Assembly: GCA_021234155.1 (NCBI GenBank)
Contig: JAJEKV010000036.1
Span: forward strand, 9,005,426 to 9,069,425
Direction of reading: 5' to 3'
From: Isoetes taiwanensis
Lineage: Eukaryota > Streptophyta > Lycopodiopsida > Isoetales > Isoetaceae
Length of the DNA: 64,000 bases
The notes beneath the pieces are model-generated. The model saw only the letters and a list, made by a program, of their open reading frames with translations, did not search any database and was not told where the DNA came from. Positions 30,945-40,300 of this stretch are shown piece after piece. Every line of letters begins with the position of its first letter. Position 1 is the stretch's first letter. The translations under genes and the position numbers were made by a program.

Positions 30945-32396
30945 TCATTGAAAGGACGGCGGTTGCTTCCCAACAGCACACGCCTCACATACACCCATTG
31001 ATGCAGTGCTTCTCAATGATAGACCATCCACAGTTCTATCAGAGGCCATATTCAATAAATATTGAAAGTCGACATGTGCAAAATGACAATGCCACAGTGT
31101 ACTTGATTCATCTCCACTGGCAGTCATAAGATTCACAAAATTATCAGTCAATTTAAGCTCGTACAATCGACCTTGTCTCTGGGCAATTCCAAGTACACAT
31201 CCATCTTGAATGAAGCTACATAATCGTCTATCAATTTGTATGGATAAACCAAGATCAACAAGCCTAGACACAGAAATAAGGTTCCGGCATAAACCAGGCA
31301 CATGTAAGACACCACACAAAACTTGCACACCACTGGAAGTATCAACATGAATATCTCCAATGCCTTTGACCTCATAAGTCGTGTTATCACCAAGAAACAC
31401 AAGTTTCCTAAGTTGAAGTGAGCGATAATTCCTCAACCAATGCCTATGAAAAGTCATGTGCTGTGTTGCACCAGAATCAATGATCATGGAAACAACAGCT
31501 CCTGTAGAAAAACCGGCTTCATCACATGCAACATTTGCATGTTCATCTGAAATATGAGGTCCATCTCGGATTGCCTGGAGTAAAGATTTATGCTCATTAA
31601 CAAAGCGTTTATAATAACATTCGCTTTCAACATGATTCGTCTTTTTGCAATAGGCACAAACAGTCTCTGACTTAGGTTGCTCAAGTCTAGCCAATTGCTG
31701 CGTATCATCACCACGATGCCAGCTTCTACTGCGACTACGAGTAGCCTTTGTATCAGTAACAAAGGCCGCCTTTTCATCTTCTCGGCCTCGTTTATTACTA
31801 GCAACAATTAAAGCTTGATCGTCTTGCATAGATTGCCTTTGTAATTTTCGTACTCCATCTTTTAAAGATTCACAAGCCCGATCTAAGGTCATAGATTTTT
31901 TGTTGGCTAGAACTATCGTAAGAGTCTGAAGCTCTTCCGGCATGGATTCTAAAAAATAAACAACATGTTGATCATGCGGAATACTAGCACCAGCTGCAGA
32001 CAATGCTTCTAGAAGCGCTTTAAATTTATCCACATGTTCGTCAAATGAATCATTCATACGATACTGCAATGATGTAAGATTCTTGCGAAGACTAAGCACT
32101 TCATGCATAGTCTTCTTCATATAAGTTTTCTCCAAATACTTCCATACTTCACTAGAAGTAACAAAATCCTTAGCATCCAGTAAAATAGATTCTTTGAGTG
32201 CATAGAGAATCAAAGCTCGAGCGGTTTGATCCTTTTCATTCCATTCATCTACCTGTTTAATCCAAGCATCATATTCAACACCGTTCTGAATAAGATTACC
32301 AGTAATTACATCAACCGGCTGCACCGAAGGAATATTATTTCCGGTCACGATTCCAAAGAGCTTTTCACTTTGCAGAACAAGCTCTAGAAAAAACAT
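30945..32396 (-). CDS. gag-pro: Copia gag-protease-preintegrase ORF
   Basis: A 483-codon open frame. It has a gag domain (DAWIKQVDEWNEKDQTARAL, FDEHVDKFKALLEALSAAG), a zinc knuckle CAYCKKTNHVESEC (about residue 260), a protease active site MIIDSGATQHMT (about residue 310) and a GAG-preintegrase region (STLWHCHFAHVDFQYLLNMA). The protein starts inside the 5' leader just after the LTR. It ends in a frameshift around 30950, after which the integrase continues in another frame. Gag packages the RNA and the protease releases the proteins. Because these parts are intact, packaging might still work in trans; that is inference. Confidence 0.85.
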   Translation of the reverse strand: MFFLELVLQSEKLFGIVTGNNIPSVQPVDVITGNLIQNGVEYDAWIKQVDEWNEKDQTARALILYALKESILLDAKDFVTSSEVWKYLEKTYMKKTMHEVLSLRKNLTSLQYRMNDSFDEHVDKFKALLEALSAAGASIPHDQHVVYFLESMPEELQTLTIVLANKKSMTLDRACESLKDGVRKLQRQSMQDDQALIVASNKRGREDEKAAFVTDTKATRSRSRSWHRGDDTQQLARLEQPKSETVCAYCKKTNHVESECYYKRFVNEHKSLLQAIRDGPHISDEHANVACDEAGFSTGAVVSMIIDSGATQHMTFHRHWLRNYRSLQLRKLVFLGDNTTYEVKGIGDIHVDTSSGVQVLCGVLHVPGLCRNLISVSRLVDLGLSIQIDRRLCSFIQDGCVLGIAQRQGRLYELKLTDNFVNLMTASGDESSTLWHCHFAHVDFQYLLNMASDRTVDGLSLRSTASMGVCEACAVGKQPPSFQ

Positions 32397-33111
32397 ACAA
32401 AGTTTTTGTGCCTGTGAGTCCTCGAAAATTCACAACCGCACCAGAACCAGATGCAGGCTCTGATACCATGTTAAACTTACAAGTTTTACTAAGAAAACAG
32501 AAAAGAGAGGATTGCACCACAATACAAGACACGTTTTATTGAATGAATGATGTTACAATATTATTTTTATGGAAAAAGGTGAAAGCTATAAGGAGCTCTC
32601 GTCGCCTTTTTATAAAGGCACGCTGCCTAAGAATAGGCAGCTTCGCTAACAGCGGTCAGGTTCAAAATTAGCATTGGTGTCCCGCAAGGGGCAAGAGGGA
32701 ACGCCGCATGCGGCGTTGGTGTTAAGCACTAGGTGATGCATGTAGTATGCTTCTAATCTAGAGTTCTCGAATCATTTTCGACTTCCAAGTCAAACCCACC
32801 TTTCATCTTTGTGGGCTTATCGGGGGATTTCCATGAGTTGTGCAACAACATGAGGTCTGGTCCAATTTGACTGAGCACCAACGTGATCAGCATGCTAGTG
32901 TGGGATGTCATGAAGGGCTGGAATGGAAGTTCCCACTGCTTCTCTTCGTCCCCTTAAAAATCGTGTGCAGGCTTCAACTCCATAGGCATCAATTCTAGGG
33001 GTTGCTCACAGACACTTGGACTACTGATCAATTGGCTTGCCGAGGAGTATGACTTGATGAGTCTTGGATTAGTGGAGGTAGTACTATGGACTCTTCTATG
33101 GGTGTTGGGCA

Positions 33112-33147
33112 CCCCCCCCCCAAAAAAAAAAAAAAAAAAAAAAAAAA
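33112..33147. repeat. C10-A26 homopolymer junction
   Basis: Ten C immediately followed by twenty-six A. It is prone to slippage and sequencing error; no function is assigned. Confidence 0.9.
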
Positions 33148-33250
33148 GGCTAGATCCCACCTCCAACGTTCATGATTGATCTTATCCCATAGAGCTTGGA
33201 AGAGGGGCATATGGAAGTAGAACCCTAAGCCATTTACATCTTTCAGGTTG

Positions 33251-33350
33251 CCTTCAATAAAGAGGACAAAAAGAAGGGCCATTGAAGTACTTCGCTTTAA
33301 GGTAGCCTTCAATAAAGAGGACAAAAAGAGGGACCATTGGAGTTACTTCA
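33251..33350. repeat. Two-copy ~55-bp tandem duplication
   Basis: CTTCAATAAAGAGGACAAAA occurs at about 33252 and 33307, followed in each by a similar GG(G/A)CCATTG(A/G)AG.TACTTC stretch. Confidence 0.85.
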
Positions 33351-34385
33351 ATAATCCTGGCAAGCCTACTTGTGCCATATGTGTTGGTCCACTAGGCAGG
33401 ACCATGGTTTGAGATTAGGGGGATTCTTGGACAGTAAAGCCTAGTTGTTCTTTGTTTGTTTGGGTCCTATAGGCCGGCTGTTCTTTGTTTGTTTGGATCA
33501 TATAGGCTATTTGATCTCATGGATGATAAATTCAATTGTTGAAAATCTAGGCATTTCTCAGCAAATCCTTCTAAGAACATGAAAATTCGGCGTTCTTTGA
33601 AAAAATAATTATGGAAAATGGGGGTCCTCTTCTTTAGAATCTCTTTATTCTTAGAGAGTTCGATATGACATTCTTGGAGGGGGAGGAGGAGGAGAAGGAG
33701 GAAGGATTTTTATGCCATGCCACATTGACGGCACTTGATTCGACATATGACGGACACCTTGACACCCAACATTGCTTTGTTATGTCTTACCCCCAACCAC
33801 CTAACATTGCATCGACATACAAAACCATCCGTTCTTAGCACGTTGAATTCCTTTGTACATGTATATGCATATATATACATGCGTATGTGTATGCAACAGA
33901 TTGTAGGTATATGTTAAAGGGAAATGAGAAAAAGTCGGCGATTCTAGTGTGAGCATAGCAAGCTGGCTGCTGCAATGAGTTTTCAGCGACAGTGCTTCAG
34001 ATTACAGTGCCGGAGTTGCCATAGCCTCTATGCAGATTCCTTCGGACCTATTTCATATAGCTTCCTTTTAAAAAAGGCGTAATTGGCTGCAACCAGTCGT
34101 GCAAGAATATGCTACACCCATTTTCCATTCGTGATTAGTTCGTGATTAGACTGTTGCCACATGGCAACCTGCCATTGGAGGATAATCAAGAATGCTTATC
34201 CACTTTCCTTGAAGGATGTGAAACGGGAGGGGGGACATTCTTATGAGCTTCGACTGCGAATCCCAGCTGCCACCGCGACCGGATTTTGTAGTCAGGAGGC
34301 TGGCAAGAATGCTTGACACCGTCATGTTCCAGGACCCGTATGCTATCGTATGCTATCGGTTTTGGGCAGGCCATTTGCACTCTTA

Positions 34386-35543
34386 GGCCCTTTTTCCACG
34401 GCACTCTTGTCTTAAATTTGTGAAGATGTGATTGGGCCACGTAATCATACGAGACACCTTAGTTTTTCCACACAAGTTTATAAGACATGTCGCATCTGCC
34501 TGCCGTACAACTTTGGAGTCCCTTTTTCTTCCGGGGGAAATCCCCCGCCAGAAAATAAGACAGCAAATCTTATCCAATAGCAGGGGTTCTTCGCCGAAAA
34601 TTGTGGAGCTCATAAAAATAAGGTTGAAGAGGAATTTATCGGACTGTAACACAAAATCCGATGGCCTTTTGTTTCCTCTCGGAGCCCTAACGTTTGCAAA
34701 AAATCTTATCAGGTTAAAATTTCTTCTTCTTCGCTTGTTTTAATCGTATTCTCCTCTTTTTCTTTTTCGTTTGATGCTTCATTTGTTCAATTTGGTGAAT
34801 CCTTCGTGTTCTAAAGTCTCTTCCTCTGTCGGATTTGCATGCAGCATCTTGTCGGATTTGTGTCTTGTAAATCTCTTTCTTTGTCCGATTTTCCCAGCTT
34901 CCGCCTCTGCCACGCCCCAATTCTTCCTCCAGCAGATCATTTGTGCTCAAGCTTCCTTATTACATTTCCCAGGCGCAGAGTCTTTTTGGAGAGATTGAGT
35001 ACAAAGTGAAAGCATTCTGCACAAAATCCGCAGGTTCTTTAGATCTGTCTGCAGCAACTGAATTATGAAAAAGCCCAGAATCTTCAGTGCTGATCATACT
35101 CCAGACGATATTCTGAACACGGATTTTGTATGGGCTTCTATGGCCGAAAATTGAAAGATACAGCCAATTTTCTTGCATTTCTGGGTTTTCTCGGCATCTG
35201 CTCCACTTGGAAGGTTCTGTCCCAAATCATTGATCATCATGCCATATTTGCTGGATTACAGGCATTTCAGACAAGAAAGGAATGTATTTCATGCTGCTAG
35301 ATAGGGATTTCAGACAAGGAAGGAATGTATTTCATGCTGCTAGATTATGCAAACGGAGAGATTGATGAGTAGTAGTGGAAAAGCAAATTTATAAGACATG
35401 TCTTATATTATAAGACACCTCTTATAATAAAGCCATGGAAAATTAATTTTTTTAAGACATGTCACAAAAGTGACGTGGCACCTCAAATGCTGTCTTATAA
35501 TTATAAGACAGCCGTATTTTAAGCCATCCGTGGAAAAAGGGCC
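34386..35543. mobile_element. PIF/Harbinger-like non-autonomous element
   Basis: Perfect 16-bp terminal inverted repeats GGCCCTTTTTCCACGG (34386-34401) and CCGTGGAAAAAGGGCC (35528-35543) are flanked by the 3-bp duplication TTA (34383-34385 and 35544-35546). TTA target duplications and GGCC/GGGC-type ends are hallmarks of the PIF/Harbinger (Tourist-like) group. The 1158-bp interior has no transposase. It contains palindromes near both ends (ATAAGACATGTCTTAT, and TGTCTTATAATTATAAGACA at about 35494-35513) and a two-copy duplication at 35266-35350. It ends about 170 bp before the receptor kinase ATG, so it may form part of that gene's promoter. Confidence 0.85.
35266..35350. repeat. Two-copy ~40-bp tandem duplication inside the element
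   Basis: TTTCAGACAAG(A/G)AAGGAATG followed by TATTTCATGCTGCTAGAT occurs twice in succession. Confidence 0.85.
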
Positions 35544-35716
35544 TTATCTAGAATCAGATTTGCAAGAACTGACAGCCACTTACCTTGGCCTTGATTTGAC
35601 GTATATGTACAAGCGTATGTGCTACCTTGACCTTGACTTGACGTATATGCAGAGGTGTATGTGTACAGAACAATAATAGGTATATTTAGTAGATAGGGGA
35701 TGATGCAGAGGAATGA

Positions 35717-37000
35717 ATGGGCTTGGTTATGGCTTGCTCTTCCCGTTGCATCCTCCTCCTCGTTGCCTCCTCCTTCACCGTCTTCATAATTCTCATCTCT
35801 TTGTATTGCACACGTACTCGATATTCTGGCGTTCTGATCGCTGCAATTATCGTTCTCATTGTGGTTGTTATAGTTACGCCCATAATTGTGGTTGTTAAGC
35901 TTATAGTGATCTGCTGCAAGAGGAGAAAAACACAACAAAAAGAGCTGCCACAGATCTCTGAACTGGAAATTTCTCTTCAACGAAGATATAGCTATGCAGA
36001 TCTGAGCACCGCCACCAAACGGTTTAGCGAGGAGAACCTACTTGGCAAGGGAGGATCTGGAAATGTTTACAAAGGAAAATTGGCAAGTGACAAATCCATG
36101 GTAGCTGTTAAAGTCATGTCTGCAGAAGGAATGCACCAATTCCTAGCAGAACTGTCAGTGATAGGGCGTCTGAAGCACAAGAATTTATTGAGCTTGAAAG
36201 GATGGTGCCACCATCAAGAGAAGCTGATTCTGGCATACGAGTACATGCCAAATGGAAGTCTGGATCAACATTTATTTTCAGCTGAAAAGGTGCTGTGTTG
36301 GAGCCAGAGGTACGAGATTGCAAAAGGAATAGCAGAGGGATTGCTGTTTTTGCATTGCGGATGGGAGCAGAGGATTGTGCACAGGGACATCAAAGCTGCA
36401 AATGTGCTGCTGGATACCAAATTTACAGCGCGCTTGGGTGACTTTGGGCTTTCAAAACTGATGCAGGAAAATAGAACGCAGCAGACCATGACTCACGCCG
36501 GCACCCGGGGCTACATCGCTCCAGAATTAGCATACCTCGGCAGGGCTAATGAGAAATCAGATATCTACAGTTTCGGGATTCTTCTCCTCGAGATCGCTTG
36601 TGGAAAACCTGTTTTTCATATTCCATTTGATCGCCCTGATGACTGCGCCTTCCTTCTGGACTGGGTCTGGCAGGCCCATTTCAACGATGATTTGCTTGCA
36701 GTTGTTGATCCCAGGCTTTTCTCGGACTACAACAAAGATGAAATGCGATCTGTTTTATGTCTTGGATTGCTCTGTAGTCAGCCTGATGCAGATGCGAGAC
36801 CCAGCATGAAAAAATGCTGCCAGATACTCAATTTTGAAGCTGCACTTCCAGATCTGCCCCTTTCAAGGCCAACCATGTTTTTTGGTGATCATCGCCAAAC
36901 AAATTCTACCCTTATTTCAACAGATTCTACCCAAACAAATTCTACCCTTATTTCTCTATCTACAGTTTCTGAAGGACAAAGCAGCGGGATATCTTTCTAA
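35717..37000 (+). CDS. Receptor-like kinase of lectin-RLK class, no ectodomain
   Basis: An intact 427-residue single-exon ORF. Hydrophobic segments lie at about 10-30 (signal peptide or anchor) and 40-67 (membrane span), with under ten residues between them and a basic stop-transfer CCKRRK after. The kinase domain (about 104-375) has every key element: glycine loop GKGGSGNVYKG (110-120), Lys132, alpha-C Glu145, catalytic loop HRDIKAANV (222-230, an RD kinase), DFGLS (242-246) and APE (268-270). EFLAE-like QFLAELSVIGRLKHKNLLSL, the YMPNGSLDQHLF motif and the C-terminal DPRLFSDY...LLCSQPDADARPSM match L-type lectin receptor kinases. Their usual ~250-residue lectin domain is absent, and no lectin sequence was seen upstream. 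It is likely a Ser/Thr kinase at the plasma membrane. The tail carries a duplicated QTNSTLIS. It may be a truncated duplicate, but coding integrity suggests function. Confidence 0.9.
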   Translation: MGLVMACSSRCILLLVASSFTVFIILISLYCTRTRYSGVLIAAIIVLIVVVIVTPIIVVVKLIVICCKRRKTQQKELPQISELEISLQRRYSYADLSTATKRFSEENLLGKGGSGNVYKGKLASDKSMVAVKVMSAEGMHQFLAELSVIGRLKHKNLLSLKGWCHHQEKLILAYEYMPNGSLDQHLFSAEKVLCWSQRYEIAKGIAEGLLFLHCGWEQRIVHRDIKAANVLLDTKFTARLGDFGLSKLMQENRTQQTMTHAGTRGYIAPELAYLGRANEKSDIYSFGILLLEIACGKPVFHIPFDRPDDCAFLLDWVWQAHFNDDLLAVVDPRLFSDYNKDEMRSVLCLGLLCSQPDADARPSMKKCCQILNFEAALPDLPLSRPTMFFGDHRQTNSTLISTDSTQTNSTLISLSTVSEGQSSGISF

Positions 37001-37037
37001 AATAGTAATATATTTAACCACGAATGCTGCATTTGCC

Positions 37038-37118
37038 GGGTTATACTTCCCTGTAAAAAGTAGTTTTGTAATTATACTTCTATAAATATATTTATAAGCC
37101 TTCAATTAAAAAAAAAGG
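37038..37118 (+). repeat. Poly(A)-ended dispersed repeat tail, copy 2
   Basis: GGGTTATACTTCCCTGTAAA... to CTTCAATTAAAAAAAAA, matching 25995-26073. It lies in the 3' flank of the kinase ORF and may supply its polyadenylation region. Confidence 0.6.
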
Positions 37119-37307
37119 AATGCTGCATTTGGGACTACCGGAAGAAGTAGGCTAAGTGCATTTTATAGTGTATTCTGCTGGAACTTGTTTATTTGATTGC
37201 CGGAAAATTGCTAGAAAACTTTGACGATAGCGTCAACTCATTGAGTCGCGGTCTCAAAAATTCTTTTTAACTTACAACGGTTTAAAAGATACACGCATTA
37301 TTGTTTT

Positions 37308-40300
37308 TAATATTTTGCCACATCGCGATGGAGCAAGTTCGAAATCGGTGCCCAATGAGGGTTTTTTTTGTTCTCTCTCTTGGGCTCTCTCTTCGGACCC
37401 TCGATAAAACCCTGCACGCAAGCACTTGACCACTTCCGAGGCAGGGAAGCCTGCCAAAACCTAAACCCTACAGATTTAATAGGGTTTAGGTGTCAGAGCA
37501 CCAAAACTGCACCATCTCCTAATCCCACTGTTCAAATGGTATCTCATATCCCATGAAACGTCTCTAAAAGGAAAAAAAGGACATCCACTGCACGGATACG
37601 CTAATCCCCAAATTTTCCCCTTTCCGACGTAGGGGCACGACGGGGAAATGGTGTGTTCCCATAGTTAAGCCTCTCTAGCGAGTTCGAAATGCAATTTTCA
37701 CTTCATGCATGAGTCCAGAGCATCCCTTTTACTCTAGGGACCGATTATTATGACCATCTATAACCAAACTCGGCTTTGAATTGGGAAACTAGTCGACCTT
37801 CCACCCAATACACTCCTTGGCTAGCGTGCTAGTTTAGACATTGCATGTGTCTGAACATTTGATCAATTGCCTGCCCCACAAATATGTGTTATGCAGTAAC
37901 TCTGGCCGTCTTGATGCAACTGCAGAGTCGAACCGTCGTTCCGTGCCTTCATTGCATGTCCAATCGCACGATGTCGAGCTTGTTACGAGCCATCGCGATG
38001 GAGCAAGTTCGAAATCGGTGCCCAATGAGGGTTTTTTTTTGTTCTCTCTCTTGGGCTCTCTCTTCGGACCTTCGATAAAACAATGCACGCAAGTTCTTGA
38101 CCACTTCCGAGGCATGGAAGCCTGCCAAAACCTAAACCCTACAAATTTAATAAGGTTTGGGTGTCATGGCACCAAATTTCCCCCTTTCCGACGTAGGGGC
38201 ACGACGGGGAAATGGTGTGCTCCCACAGTTAAGCCTCTCTAACAAGCTCGAGATGCAATTTTCACTTCAGGCATGAGTCCAGAACATCTCTTTTACTTTA
38301 GGGACCGATTATTATGACCATCTATAACCAAACTCGGCTTTGAATTGGGAAACTATTCGACCTTCCACCAATGCACTCCTTGGCTAGCGTGCTAGTCTAG
38401 ACATAGCATGTATCCGAACATTTGATCAATTGCCTGCCCCACAACATGTGTCATGCGGTAACTCTGGCCGTCTGGATGCAACTGGTCTGTCGAAACGTCA
38501 TTCTGTGCCTTCCTTGCATCTCCAGTCGCATGATGTCGAGTTTATTACGAGCCATCGCGATGGAGCAAGTTCGAAATCGGTGCCCAATGAGGGTTTTTTT
38601 TGTTCTCTCTCTTGGGCCCTCTCTTCGGACCCTCGGTAAAACACTGCACGCAAGCACTTGACCACTTCCAAGGCAGGGAATCCTGCCAAAACCTAAACCC
38701 TACAGATTTAATAGGGTTTAGGTGTTAGGGCACCAAAACCGCACTACCTCCTAATCCCACCGTTGAAATGGTAACTCATATCCCATGAAACGTCTCTAAA
38801 AAGAAAAAATAAACATCCACTGCACGAATATGCTAACCCTCAAATTTTCCCCTTTCCGACGTAGGGGCACGACGGGGAAATGGTGTGTTCCCACAGTTAA
38901 GCCTCTCTAGCGAGCTCGAAATGCAATTTTCACTTCATGCACGAGTTCAAAGCATCCTTTTTACTTTAGGGACTGATTATTATGACCATCTATAACCTAA
39001 CTTGGCTTTGAATTGGCAAATGGTTCGGCCTTCCACCCAATGCACTCCTTGGCTAGCGTGCTAGTCTAGACATAGCGTGTATCTGAACATTTGATCAATT
39101 GTCGGCTCCTCAAACATGTGTCTTGGGGTAACTCTGGCCTTCTAGATGCAACTGCATAGTTGAACTGTCGTTTTGTGCCTTCCTTGCATGTCCAGTCGCT
39201 CGATGTCTAGCCTGTTACGAGCCATTGCGATGGGGCAAGTTCGAAAACCCTGCACGCAAGCATTTGACCAGTTTCGAGGCAGTGAAGCTTGGTGACTCAT
39301 ATCCCATGAAATGTCTCTAAAAAGAAAAAATGGACATCTACACGGATATGCTAACCCCCAAATTTTCCCCTTTCCGACGTAGGGGCACGACGGGGAAATG
39401 GTATGTTCTCACAGTTAAGCCTCTCTAGCGAGCTCGAAATGCAATTTTCACTTCATACATGAGTCCAGAGCATCCCTTTTACTTTAAATACTGATTATTA
39501 TGACCATCTATAACCAAAGTCGCCTTTGAATTGGGAAACTATTCGAACTTCCACCCAATGCACTCCTTGGCTAGTGTGCTAGTCTAGACATAGCACGTAT
39601 CCGAAGATTTGATCAATTGTCTGCGCCTCAAATATATGTCCTGGGGTACTTTGGTCTTCTGGATGCAACTGCACAGTCGAACTGTCGTTCTGTACCTTCC
39701 TTGCATGTCCAGTCGCACGATTCTAGCCTGTTACGAGACATCGCGATGGGGCAAGTTCAAAATTAGTGCCCAATGAGGGCTTTTTGGTTCTCTCTCTTGG
39801 GTTCTCTCTTTGGACCCTCGATAAAACCCTGCACGCAGGCACTTGGCCACTTCCGAGGCATGGAAGGCTGCCAAAACCTAAACCCCACGGATTTAATAGG
39901 GTTTAGGTGTCAGGGCACCAAAGCCGCACCGTCTCATAATCCCATCATTCAAATGGTAACTCACATCCCATGAAACGTCTCTAAAAAGAAAAAATGGACA
40001 TCCACTGCACGGATATGCTAAACCCCAAATTTTTCCCTTTCCGACGTAGGGGCACGACAGGGAAATGGTGTGTTCCCACAGTTAAGCCTCTCTAGCCAGC
40101 TCGAAATGCAATTTTCACTTCACGCATGAGTCAAGAGCATCCCTTTTACTTTAGGGCCCGATTATTATGACCATCTATACCCAAACTTGGCTTTGAATTG
40201 GGAAACTATTCGATCTTCCACCCAATGCACTCCTTGGCTAGCATGCTAGTCTAGACATAGCACGTATCCAAACATTTGATCAATAATCTGCCCTCAAACA

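Larger units (their letters stand above)
29522..32651 (-). mobile_element. Ty1/copia deletion derivative with both LTRs and TSD
   Basis: A 3130-bp element on the minus strand. Its ends are TGTTAGCGAAG...TAAGTTTAACA. It is flanked by the 5-bp duplication GCGGT (29517-29521 and 32652-32656). LTRs are 32469-32651 (183 bp) and 29522-29718 (197 bp). They are nearly identical except for one ~14-bp length difference (ATATAGATACCATAAAGG region). A primer binding site TGGTATCAGAGC directly follows the 5' LTR (32468-32457). The internal region holds gag, protease and integrase in the order expected for copia. Only a scrap of reverse transcriptase remains and no RNase H, so the element is non-autonomous. 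Intact LTRs and target duplication suggest fairly recent mobilisation by enzymes from another copy. Confidence 0.95.
32652..34382. other. Intergenic; small repeats only
   Basis: Contains a 10-C plus 26-A tract at 33112-33147, a ~55-bp tandem duplication at 33251-33350, a duplicated TGTTCTTTGTTTGTTTGG (33450-33510) and a purine-rich GGA tract at 33677-33710. No gene was recognised. Confidence 0.5.

Noticed and set aside
34714-35178. Open frames inside the PIF/Harbinger-like element
   Set aside because: None resembles a Harbinger transposase or Myb-like protein; they are short and of low complexity.
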